The notes below the pieces were generated by a model. That model was not told where the DNA came from, did not search any database, and was given only the letters and a program-made list of their open reading frames with translations. Positions 34,451 through 47,800 of a stretch of 64,000 bases of DNA are shown here, piece after piece (position 1 is the first letter of the stretch; each line of letters opens with the position of its first letter). Origin of the DNA: Pagrus major (taxonomy: Eukaryota > Chordata > Actinopteri > Spariformes > Sparidae); the NCBI RefSeq assembly GCF_040436345.1, contig NC_133230.1:24128197-24192196 (forward strand), in the 5' to 3' direction. Both the position numbers and the translations under genes were made by a program.

Positions 34451-37400
34451 GTTTCAAATGTCAGTGAGTTGAAAAAACTGGAAAAAGCAGCACTATAGAG
34501 GAGAAATGATCCAACATTTAATTCCCCCCAAAAACAATATTAGTGAAATGAAAAAATGTCGGACAGTACTTTGATTCTACCCCATCAAACATCTCACGAT
34601 CCCTCATACTTTAAATAAGTAGTTAAAACGTGTTACACTTAGCTAAACTGTGATTTACACATTGATGTGTCAGTATTAACAATCTAATAACGTCATATAT
34701 GAAGAATGAATGGTGTACTTTTACTTGCAATGGGGAGTTTGGACATTGTTGCGTTGATACTTTCACTTCAGTAACAGATCTGAGTGCTTCTTCCGCCAAT
34801 GTTCGTTGTCACATGTTTGAAAACTTGCATACCAAAGCGATGATGACCAGACATCTTTTATAGCCGTCAAATGCTGCTTACTGGCATTTAACCTGACATG
34901 AGTCAGCCGTGTTTTACTGTCTGCCGTGATGATTTAACTGTCCGTTATTTCCCAGCACCTGTGTATCACATTCAGTATCGAAACAAACGTATGAGATCTA
35001 TTTATTCCTAGAATTCTTCCTCCTGACTGACTTGCCCTATTTTGAGAAAACCAAAACCACCCAATGCTCAACATTTATCCTTGCTGTACATCTAGTACAT
35101 AAATATTAGTTTAAGTGTGGCTTAGCAGCTTATCATATTCATCCCCCCCTCTTGCTTTTATCTCCTTGCCACATGGGAGCGTTTCCTCAAAGTGCTGCCG
35201 AGTCTACCTGCGTACTTGCAGGGGCAGCACTGTGGCTAAGCTGTGAGGGAGGCTTGTTTTCCCTGAGGTTAATACAGAGCAGGCTGAACACATTCTGTGC
35301 TCGCTCTCCCTCTCTCTCTTTCTTTGCTCTGACACCGCCAGGACCCTAGGGGGAGGAATGGGCCGCCTAACCTCCCCCGTTTCCATCAGCGCTTCCCAAA
35401 ACATCCATGAAATGCGTCCAGCTGAAAGACTCCCTTTCACCCTGAGTCACCCACTCTGCATACCCCACGGCACCTCGACCTGCCGGGTTTCACTCCTTAA
35501 AGGAAAACAGAAAAGTGTACAGGCGGACAGTTTTTCAGCTCACATTCTGCACGTACGCAGAGCCGCAGAGTGACCTCCCACAAGGCTCTCTCTCCTCTAC
35601 CACCATCCAAAACCCCCTCTCCTCTGTTGGAGGTTAGACATGTGAACTGCAGCCAGTGTTTGCTAGTTGACACACAGCGAGGTAGAATTACTTGGAGGCA
35701 GACAAACGCAGCTCTCCAGAAAATCACTCCCCCTGTCCGCTGCCGCCGTCATGTGCCGAAACACAGCGAGAACATTGTGTCTGAGCATTAACTGGAAACG
35801 GCCTCATGTTCTCGTCCAGCCAGTCTTTCCTATAACGCCGCCCTAAACACCAACACACTGACCACAGTTCCACTTCGAATCCAAAATGTTGCAGACAAAT
35901 AATATGTCTCTGATTTTGCGTGCGCTTCAATCTGGCCCAAAGCGTCAAGCATCAAAGCAGATCATTAATCATTCCGCTGCCAAAAAAAATGGAAGAAGGC
36001 ATCCCAGTAAACATTATTCTTTGAATAATAAGAACAAATAGCCCGAGGGGGAAATAAGAAGCTCAGTCAACCTAACTATGAATCAACTCTTTCCCAGAGA
36101 ACACATTGTACGGACGGAAGGTGACATTTCCAACAAGTCAAAATGGCGTGACGTTACGTTACCCAGAGGTCAACAAATACTCAGTCTCTCCTCTCTCTTT
36201 TTACAGTAGCATATTTATACCACAAGATTTCCATAACAAAGTTTGCCCCAGTTAATAGAAACTCAAAAGGGGAATGAACTGACGCTTAAATAATCCCAAT
36301 TCCTCCCTTGAGTGATGCTCCATGTTTTAAAAGACTGTCATTCTGTCATCGCCGCTTTGTTGCAAAGAACAAATAACTTCACTGGGTCGTGATTTGCATT
36401 CAGCTTCAGTGTAATATATTCCAGAGTTTTTTCCTGTGATGTTCCATTTGTTAGCACAAGAAATGTTTCCCCTCTTTTGAAGCCCCCTGTGGAATTATGT
36501 CATGGACATAAACATTGAGCAGGACTCGTAATAATGTTCCAGTTGACATTATAATCAAGTCGTGCCACCTTTAAGTTCTGTATCCCGCTATAGGCTCTGC
36601 CTTTTAACAAATTACTGTCATACAGTCCAAAAATTAGTGACCCATCGCTTCATATTTTGGAATACAACCACACGCAATCATAAAGACGTGAAGTGACCCT
36701 TGTCAATAAACAATGACCCAACTCATTATTATAGGGCGGGGCGGTTAGCGCTCGTTGTTTGGTCCGTGTTGGGTTTGTGTTTTGGAGCGGTGGCAAGGAG
36801 AGGACCTTTGATATAAAATAACACAATGTGCAGTTACCCTTTGCCACATTTCTTTCCATATAACAAACAATTATTTTCAGGAAGTGCAGCATGAAGTGAT
36901 CCGTGTTGGTAAGTATGAGAACATGGCTAGCATGTGGTTTTTGTTCACGAACGCGAGCTCACAGCACGGTCTGAAACAGTCACTCATGTTAACCGTGTTT
37001 AAGTGTGTTTGATATGGAAACTGAGCGACTCTGTCTCCTGTTATTTAGGTTTTCACTTTTGAAGCTCTGTAGTGTGATGTTCAAGGAGTGGAGTGAGTGG
37101 TAGTGGAGAAGTTTGCACCTCTTTCCCTCCAGTCTGCCTTCTTCCATCACTGAGACATGCTGATGTGGAGGCTGAAGTCGCGTCAGGATTTCCAATTTTT
37201 CTTGCGTGCACTGCAGAGAGGTGATGTGGTAAGGCGGCTGACTGACCGCGTTTGCACCATTCACATTCTTCAGTTTCTAAACAGCTGTATTGCCTTACTT
37301 TTTATTAAGGACAACAAGACTTGGCAAGGTTCGACCCAAGCAAACACGAAAACTCCATCTTTATTTGCCAAACCTAGAAAGCAAATTAGATTACTATAGT

Positions 37401-37948
37401 ATGTCTTCTACAAATAGCTTGTGATCTCATTTATCTGATTTCTGGTGACCTTCAGAGGGAGAATCTGGTACTTCCCTGTAGGTCCAGCACCTTCAAGAGG
37501 CCATCAATCTTGTGCAGCGTCAGAGATAGCTGCGTCGGCTCAGACGATAACGAACCACTGGCACCACTGTTGTGTAACCCAGGCTGGAACCTCAGAGGCA
37601 CGTACAAGTGTCTCTGAAAAGCAGACATATCTGATCTGTTTTGAAAAGGGAGGAAATAAATCAGATCATTGCTCTGTATATTTGTTCAAGTAACACGAGA
37701 ACGTTGGAAAGGCTTAACAGAGTGATATCCCAAGCGTGAGTGGGAGAGAGACTTGAAGACGTGCTGCTTTTAACTATTTTAAAAAGCACAGAACAAGAAC
37801 GAGATATGGATGAGAATGATTTGGAAAAAGGAACTAAAACTTTCTCACACACAACCATAAAAAAAAGGCATAAAACATTCACATATTTAGCTGAAAGGTA
37901 AAAGTTATTCCTGACATTTGATATTGATCCTTATTCCCTTTGTTAAAA

Positions 37949-37980
37949 ATGTGGATAGACTTTATAAAGTCTATCTACAT
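37949..37980. repeat. 32-bp palindrome
   Basis: GATAGACTTTATAAAGTCTATC (37954-37975) is an exact palindrome, and the flanks ATGT and ACAT extend it after one mismatch. Confidence 0.8.
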
Positions 37981-38800
37981 GTACTGTGCTCTGTGGACGG
38001 AAAGCAAAAAAGGAATGGCACATGTCAGACAAAGTCTAACCATACTCAACACGCATCGCAGCTCATCATCAAATTAGATCAAGCAGACAAACTGGCATAT
38101 TACCAGACTGCAAAAACATAACAACAAAATAAACAGTCGGGGATCATGTTTCAGCTGAGGGACAAAGCCATCAGACTCTTAAAGTTACAGTGTGTGCACT
38201 TTTCTAAAAGACTGTCAGGCTGTGTCAGGATAATGGACATCTAATGCTTGTTGGATTATTTCGTGGATGGAAAATACCCGTGTCTCCGCTGGTTGCCTGG
38301 CAGCAGCTCACAACCAAGAAATAGACCAGGAAATGACCCCCGTAAAACAGTACATTTTCATTTTCACACTTTTATTTGAATTTTACAGATTAAACAAATG
38401 AGATCTGACATATTAATATTTCATCAAATATTCCATATTTGGAAGGCGGATTTTGTTACCTATGGACACAGTCAGGCTGTTTTCCCCTGTTTCCAATCTT
38501 TATGCTAAGATAAGCGTATGAAAGTGTATAAGCATATTTCCCAAATTGTCAAACTTGAATGAATCTATTAAATCTGATTCTATTAAAGTTCAAATTAATC
38601 TCTTTTTTTCTTGAATTCAGCTGCTCCCGTTTCATTTTTGGAAAACCAAAAAGTAGGTAAAAAGTAATACAGGAATTTAGTGAAAAACAACTAATATTTT
38701 CTCATCAACTTACCATACATATAGAGGTTGAAGTTTTAATGATAAAAGTTAATTCAACTTTTCAGACCATTTCAGAATTTATAAACACAAGTTCTTCTAA

Positions 38801-38823
38801 CTTCTTCTTCTTCTTCTTCTTCT
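38801..38823. repeat. (CTT)n microsatellite
   Basis: Seven to eight uninterrupted CTT units. Confidence 0.9.
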
Positions 38824-41800
38824 GAGTCTTTTGACTTTTAATGATGAGATGTATGAATGTACAATTCAATCAACTCATTGATGTGATCAGCATATTAGCA
38901 GACATCCCAGCATGCATTGTTTGAAAGTTAATACTCCCTTCTTCTTTATAGTTTGAACAAAACATATGAGATGGAAACTGTGTGTCTGATTACGTTTTAA
39001 GGTGAACGATGGTTGTTTGTTTTCACAATGATAAAAACATTGCAAACCATGATAAAGTTTGGTATTAAATTCAGTCAGTATCCCCTCACACTGTGTAGAT
39101 TAACTTGCTGGAGAAATATAACTCAGTAGGACCAACTATAGTTACTAACTACAGTAGTAAAGTTGACACAACAAAGTTAAGCAAACCACATACTTTTCAT
39201 AGACCAGCTTTGGAACTCCAGTTGAAAGAAATTGAAAGATTGTGTTGAAGTAACATAAATTAATAAATTTAAGTACAAACATATTTATATCAAGTTAATA
39301 TGACAAGTTTAGTAATAATAATAATTTCAAAATTACCTTAACTCTCTCAAATTCAGTCAACTTAAAATTTTAAAGCAGCCCAGACACTAACTTTTTTTGT
39401 ATTGTCATGTTGAATAGGGAGTGACCTTCATCAGACTGTGCCCACAAAGTTATAAGTCACGATTTAAAAAAAATATTTGCTATATGATTAGGATTTACAT
39501 TAATATGAACTAAACAGCTTAGCCCAAACCACGAAAAACAGCCCAAAAAGGAAAGCGGACAAAAGAAAGGAGAAAATGGTGTCTGTATACTTTTGTCCAT
39601 CACAGACAATAAATGGTTAACCTTGGTCTGAACACCCTGAGTCCATGCCAGTCTGTGGTCTGAAACAGTGGCCTTGGCACAGTATAGCTAGGGTAATCAT
39701 CTGAATCCACAATGAATATGCGATATTTTATAATCGTTGGTAAGAATGACCAAGCAACATATTACCATCGCTGACATTAAGGCCAATCAGGACACTATTT
39801 GACAGAAGTCGAGCAGATCTGTCTCTGTGTAATCATCATTATTCATGAGGAACAATGGCGAGTGAAGAAAGACTAATGACCCTCCATCTGTCATAATCTG
39901 CCTCGGTTTTTAAGTGTCTGTACACGAAATTATAGCTCATGTACTGGGGTATGAAATATCTTGTAACCAAACTCCCTGACAAAAAAAGTGACATGCTCCC
40001 ATGTCAAACAAGCTACCCATAATTCAGTTCTCCACTGCAGCAGAACCCCTCTCCTTCCCTCCCCTCGCTCGCTTTCACGCCATCCCACTTCAAGCCCTCT
40101 TCTTGGCAACGCTTTACGCCAGACCAAAACAATTTAGCAATAAGCTATTTGCGTTTCGTAGGGATTCATTTTCAGTTGTTTTTACATTCTCCTTTTGTAG
40201 TGGGCTCTGATTGCCTGTCAGAATTTCCCCACTCACTGAGAGAATAACGGTTTGCTGGAGCAGACCACTCGACTGAAAATACCTTGGAGTAGTCTGCACT
40301 TGGAACATGTCCGCCTGCTGACAGTGTGAGACGTTATATTTCAGTTCCTGTTATCCTAAACGACAGTTTCACATGGTCTTTGGTTGTGCCTATTTTGAGG
40401 AGGGGTTCACTGTCACTGAAAAAAAAGGAAAAAATATGGATTGCACAAACAATGGAAAGTGTATTTCATCTCAATATTTTTAGGAATTATATTTTTGGTT
40501 TGGGATTCTTTTGCAAAGCTAATTTTTTTAAAAAAAAATCAGCAACCACAGTTTAATGATGCAGCTGGCAGATCTGTAGGAGTTCCTGTGGACACACACG
40601 TACACAGACACATGCTAAGACACTGTGTACCCTATGCTTTATTCAGCACTCATTAGCTTCATGACAGCACACAGGGTACCAGCAGTGCATAAGCAGTTCA
40701 CATGCACCAGGAGAGGTCAACACCCCTCTGACAGTTTTCTGCCTATCTGTGTGTTTCAGCTGTTCTGCCTCCCTGAATCCGTTGATCATGTGGGTATGTG
40801 AGTGTTGACGAGCCAAATATTACATAAACACTTGTTACTGCAACACATAGCTGAAACTGGAAATTAAGCATAACACTTTCATCAGGAGTCGACAGCCCGT
40901 TTGTTAGGGTAACACGCAGGCGCCGCTAATGTTCAGCTAAAGAAGCATCCAGCAGTTCCTAGAAAACAGATGTCCACAAGATGCCTCGACTGTGCGAGTT
41001 TAATCGCGACTCGCTATCAGCTGGTCTTTGCAGGACAATACATCCGGTGGACCCTCGTGTGGGACTCCGTGCTGTAAACATGCATCTGCGTGGGTGCAGG
41101 GGGGCCACTCTGGACAGAACGAGAGAGGTCCTGGAGGACTGCTTGAGCTGGAGCGGAGGTGCGGATCATAAAGAATAACAGAGCGGGGATGAAGGGTGCT
41201 TATGGAAATGCTGGGGCTAACACAAGGTTCCGGAGACACCGTTTACTCAGCCTGCCAGCATTAGAGGACTTGGCCGGCAGTTCCTCTCCTCCTCTCGATC
41301 CCACAGAGGGAAAAACTAAGAGGACACAGAAGCCGATCGTGTTCTGACTGTTTATGCGGTGGCATCGTATCCATTTAGCACTGAGAAATTAATCTGAAAT
41401 GTCAAAGTCATGTGTGGCACTATTTTAGATTTGGATTTTCTGCATCGCCTCCAGCTCACACTTGAACAAGAAAGCTGTTAAGTTTACTGGAGTGTGAAGC
41501 AACGCAGGTGATGATGACAACAAATATGTATTACAGCATTAAATCCTTGCTGGATGATCTCATAGCATTATGCAAGACAGCAGTGCCTGTGCCAGAGCCT
41601 AAGACAGAGTGCTGGGGAGACATTCAGGTGCATGCCGCTGTGCACGCAGCTCTCCCCTGCGCCTGCCATACTTGGAAATAGTTGGTTGAGCTTGCTCGAC
41701 TTGATTACCCCAATAACAATCCAAAGCCAAGCCTTTAAAAGAAGCAGGGTCTTAAAATGTGTTTGAAATAATTACAGCTTTCATGTTTACAATAAAAGGG

Positions 41801-44800
41801 AATCATAAACTTACACATTTTAAATCACTGAACTCTCCGGCATCAGTACAGTAGCTCCTGGTGATTACATAATACAGTTCAGGCAGAGAAGGAGTTAACA
41901 CATGTGCAGCGAGCTACCTCTGTCTGAACCATCGTGGCTGTGGGACCTCTCAGCTCAGCTTTCAAATACAATCACATGTTTGTGCGTATTGCACCCACTT
42001 GCCCAAACTCTTACCCAGTAAAATCCCTTCAATAATGTCTGAGCTTGACTTATTTCGATGGAGATAAATGGCTTGAATCATCAGAATCAGAATCATAAAA
42101 ACCTGATCGAGATTAATTAGGATTCGCCTCTCGTTATTCTGGTGGTCTCAGCGGGAGAACTGGAAAATGGAAAATGAAGAAAGGCATCTTGAGACGGTGA
42201 GAAACCTTACACCCAAGCACATTTAGTCCAAGAGGCTGCTTGACCAAGAGTGGAAACAATTGTAAGGAAACTGTCGTTACTGATGTTTGAGAGTTGCTAA
42301 TTCTCTGAATAAGTGTGATGAATCAGATCTCTTTCATAAATGCGGCAATGAGAGAAGACCAAAGCAGAATGTTCTTTCCATGACTTTCAGATTGTCTTCA
42401 CTTATATACAACAGGATAACAAATGCAGACCTCATGACAGGTGTTGATGACGCCTTCCACTGGGGCAATAACCCTTTGATGTTTTGCAAGACAATGACTG
42501 TCAGCTAATCCTTCTCAACTCAGGTGAAGAAAATTGCCCCACATCTGAATTCCTGACGTGATTCCCACACAATGTACAGCAAATTAACTGGCTTCACCAT
42601 GTGTATGGTTTGACGAACACTGCATCCCGATCAGGAACAGCACTTGACAAGCTATGTAGAAGAAGTGTCATCTCAACTGGTTGCAAGTGCAGTTTCACTC
42701 AGGACGTGTATCAAATCAGCTAAATGCCATTTGATGAGTCAGAGGAAGGGCTAGCTCTGGTATGAATGACAGCCAGTGAGTCAGATTGCTGCACACGCAC
42801 ACAGGTGGCTTTGGTTTTGTCATCCAGTGCCTTCCAGTCCCGTGACTAGGAGATACCAGAAGTGAGAATGGCATCCGCAGCCATCATCTCACCCCTGCAT
42901 GCCAAGCCCCGTCACAGTAGGCAGAGCCGGGGAGACAGGAGTCGGGGTGTCTGCTCCAATTCTCCAAACTGGGATCACATAGCGGAGGAGAACCCATTAA
43001 GCGAGTCCTGGACTTTGGCTGACTCCCCAGCAGCATAGGCCCCTCATCATACCCCCACCTCTCCCCCATCTCTCTCCATTTTACTCCTCCCACGCGCACT
43101 CCCACCCCCCGCCGGCTCGGGTGCCAGGAACTAAGATGTATGGGCCTCTGCAGAGAGCCGCCTCCAAGGTAGCACTTCTCTCTACTGCCAGCAAAAATAA
43201 GACGTTCTGCTCTCTCTCTCGCCTCCCCATCCCCGTCTCAGCAACACAAGTCCCTCCGCATCACAGCAGCCAAAGAGCTGCCAGAAGCTGCAGCCAACAG
43301 CTACACTCTGCTTTCTCTTTTTTCCCCCTCTGGTTCTGAGAGAAATTTACTTTGCCCAAGAACATTTATGTAGTTACGGTCCTGCCAGTTTTAAAAGGCA
43401 ATGTGTGTTCTCTGAGATAGGTTGCTATGTACACAGGAGTGGACCACTTGTTGCGTTTATTGTTGTTAGGTTGGAAATTGGGAATTACATGGGCTGCAAA
43501 GTATCAGGACCTGTTTAAAAACAGATAAATCCTGACCAATATTGGACTTAACAAACAAACCCAGCAAATGTCCTACGTACAGTTCAAAGATGTGGGTAAA
43601 ACAAATATTGGCATGCAGATACACTTTGAGATGGACACACACAAACTCAAGGGACATGTATTGAGTCATGCTCATGCTGTAAACCCAGGCCGTGACCGCA
43701 ACAATGACATGCTCTAGAGTATTCCTTACCCTAACTCTAATTATAACTCTGTTGCCAAACCCTTAATCCCTGAGCAGCCCCTTTTTCAACATAATGACAA
43801 GACTTTCTAATTTTAGAGGATATTAGTTCTATTCTTTTTGGGAAATGTGATCATCCAACACAACACATAAATGACATTATGGTCCTGAGCACATTGTTGT
43901 AAGGAGAAATCCGGACATCCTACAACCTCATTGGTTTATCGCTTTTGCCTTTAAATGGTCTTAACAACCGCTTCTAACCTACAATTAGTTCAGCGTCATG
44001 TCCTATAATGTCTGCAAATTTTACAGACTTTTACATCCAGTGAGTAAGTTTCTAATAAAAGATCTAAAAGCACTTACATATCTTATATATATATATCAAC
44101 TTCCATGCAGCCAGGACAAACTAAAAAGAAATCAAAACCAGCTAACAGACATGTCTGACATCTGTCTTTGTACTTGTGGTAGGTCACCAATATTGGGGCT
44201 GACCAACTTGCCTGTATTGAAGCTTGAATGTTAACTGACGTAATGGATACATCTGTATTTTAGGTCCGCTGTGAACATGTGGACATTTGAGTGCAAAGGG
44301 ACGGCTGCCTGCGTCCTCCTGAGCGGACCAGCTGAGAAAACAGTCCTCGCTGCACACTCACAACAACATAAAAAAAAAAAATCTGAATTCCATCGTTCAC
44401 ATCCCACGGTACTCATTTGGTTTGGCCCTGAACTGACATCACACCTACTCCTCATTTCACAACACGGGAAGGGTTTAACATGCAGCACCTACCTCACGGG
44501 CTGATTGATGACGAGTCATAAAAGGTAGAATCGATTCTGGTGCAGCATGTCAGCATTTGAGTGAGAAAAGGAAGGACTTCAGGTGGTTTTACAGGGAAAA
44601 GTATACTTAACACCACAGTTCAGTCACATCCAATTCCATCATGTGAAGTGGATGACATGGGAAAGTGCACTGTGGAGTACTACAGTACAAACTCAGCAAC
44701 ACTTGACAGAAGAAACTTAGGGATCTATTACTGCCCCATATGAATAATAAATTCCCTGTTATACAAAAGGCTCACATTTTCTAATGAGTAAATACTGAGG

Positions 44801-47800
44801 CTGCACTATGTGAACAATAGCTCAAATGACAATGTCTAATGTAAAAGCAGCATTGTTATTCACGGTCACAATAAAAGAGCACATTCATCGAACGTGCTCA
44901 TGTTTTTAGTAAACAGAATTTAACGGATTGGTTTGCAACTAATGATCGCAAATGTCAGTCTTGTCCTGATATCAGATTCTACTACTCGATTATCGTGTTC
45001 AAAAGAATTCACAATGCTCTTGCTCCCATCTGTAAACTCCTCCGACATGCTTTTGTGTGGCAGTCGTATACGTCCATGGTAGACACACATGGTAGCAAGC
45101 TATGTAGCTACTGTGTCTTCTTGTTTTTGGTGGGAGGCAACCAGCATTAAGGTGCATTTTAGCTACCTGCTGTGACAATGCAAGATTGGAAAGAAAGGAA
45201 AATGATTGAAGGGGCGCTGGATTATTTACACATCAAGATTATTGTCAATAGCCTATCAGCATATTATGACCTACTTGTGAGCTTAATACGCTCAAGCACT
45301 GTGTTTTACGGCAATTGATCAGACAGCTACTACTCTGTCTCTGATACTGAAGTCCGGACATCAGCCAGATCTGCAACCAATCTGGAACAACACATCAACT
45401 GAATGTTCAGACCATGAACCAACAGTTGAAAACTTCCTCCACCCATGTCAAACTTGCAACATTGTATTAAGGACTGGTTACCTTCATTTGCCAACAAGAT
45501 GACAGACTTGTGCTAGACTACACTGTAGGAGCAAATTAATGTGAAGTAGTTAATTTTTGTGGACTAGGAAATTGGTTCGAAACTCAAAATTGCAAACTAT
45601 AAACATGAACTAGTTGATTTTTATCTGTGCGAGCTAAACTTTGAGCCAGCTCTTGTGAAGTGCAAACTTGAATGACTAGTAATAACTCCACAGAGAATAA
45701 TCAAAGTTTTTTATGGTTTCACGACCCTGCAAATTTAATTTACTCTCATCTACCTTATTTATTGTCGCAGCGGGCAGTGTTTCAGCAAAAAAGCTCTGAA
45801 AAATCGTCTGTGCGCTGCCTGCTCAAGAGCCGGTAGAGACAAAACCAGGGCTAAAAGAAGAGTTTAAAAAATTGTTTGCTTATTTACTGAACTTCATGTA
45901 CGCTGACGCAACTTGGCATTCAGCACAGCTCTATATGCTGCGATGTAAGCCAGCCTCGGTGTGAAGTTTGGTAAGCTTGCAAAAAGTTTGACTGGTTGTT
46001 TGACCAATTCAGGTGTGAAGCAATCTCTGTGGATCGCCAAAAGCTGTTATGTGATCGAACCCTACAAGGACTGCAATGGTGAGTGTCAGTGGAGTGGAGT
46101 CCGGGGAACAGTGTGCTTTGAAACATATGGTTACCTTAGCGAGGACTTAGCTGGATTAATGTGCTGTTGTTTGCATGACATGAAAGAGGTCAGTCCAGGA
46201 CAGACATGAGAGGTGAGCTCATGGAATAGGATAGCCATCTCATTAGACCCGGTGAGTTAGCATGCTGTATTAGCAGAAGCTATGAAACGGAAATGTGTAG
46301 ACAGCATGTGCAAAAAAAAACCAACCTTTAATTACTGGATTTATACAGAGAACAGAGATGATTAATGTGGACATATATTATCAGAAATAAAGGGAGTCAG
46401 GGGACGTCAAATGTCAAGGCAAGCTTGAGAAAACCCTGCTAGAGATGATAGGGTGATCAGGGTGGATGTTTCCTGAAATGAGTTCTGATGACCGTAGCTC
46501 CAGGCTTGTTTTAAAAATATATCTAGCTCTTGGTAATGCACACCAACTACATTAGGTGAGGATGAGGTCACTTTATTGTAACTATGGCATCACATTTACA
46601 CACCCGGCAACTAATAAATGCGGTTTATCACTTTACTCTCAGGGAATTTACCATAGAACTTAGTACAGAAGCTTATACACAAACCGTGCGACTGAATCAA
46701 CACATGCAGTCATCCCTAAAAGAGCTGCATATGTTAATCACTACTAACAGTGGTCTCTTGCTTTCATCCCATAATGCATCTTTTTCCCTAATGGCTGTGG
46801 TGACTTGAGGATGACCATGTCCCTGCTCATAAAGCTCATGTGGTCACACAGTGGTTTTAATAGCATGACAGTGATGTTAACCATTATCCGGTGGTCTTAT
46901 TAAAAAACAGGCATGATTTGATGATTTTTAGCTTTTATGAAACACTCTATCATGTTCTCTGTCACACACGCATCAAGTTCAAGTACGGGGTAATGAGTAA
47001 CATAGTTTAATCACTTACTTTAAGGTCTCTCCTGACAAAAGAATGAAACAATACTTAACGGTAACTATAAACATTGTAGACAATATAGCGATGCCAAATA
47101 CTGTAGACTTAACAATGAATTTCATTAACTTGAAAAATATGACTTCAATTTCCCAAGGAAGTGATTTCACAGACTGTTTATTTTTCTGACAGTCCAATAT
47201 TTAGACCTGTGTCAATTTAGTCTATTTAGAAGAGGATTACTGGCTAAAAGGGAATAATATAGAACAGAGAAAGAGAGAGAGAAAGCATCTCTGTGATGTA
47301 AGAGACAGTAACGAGGGCAGTAAAGTCAGGGTAAGTCAGGTCAGAGTGGGTGATGGTAAAGTACTCTCTGAACTACACCTGGTGACTTTGTGCTCTTGGA
47401 CAGGAGACCTGTGGCGGTCAATAGACAATATCCAGCTACTTCTGTATACAGGGATAAAGCCCAACAAAAATTGAGTGTTGAGAAGAAGCCTGAGAAGAAG
47501 AATCAAAGTAACAGACTACAGTAAAAGGAGAGCCACCACCATCCTTGGCTCAACACATTTCCGGCAATCGCGCTGCTTCATGCTGTGATCGGAAACAGGG
47601 CAGACATTTGTTTAGCACGAGGAGTGTTAATTTGTCAGAGTGCTAATTAGATGTAAGCAGACCTTGTTAGCCCAGCATGCCAACTATAACACACATGTGA
47701 AAACAGTACACTCACACTGAGGAAATGACTGAGCTGGACTGATGGAATTCCATGAAGGCCAAGTACATTTATCACTGGATATAGAAGTAGCTGAACACAA

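Noticed and set aside
37325-37345. GGTTCGACCC, resembling a tRNA T-arm
   Set aside because: The flanking bases do not form the 5-bp stem, and no D-arm, anticodon arm or acceptor stem is present.
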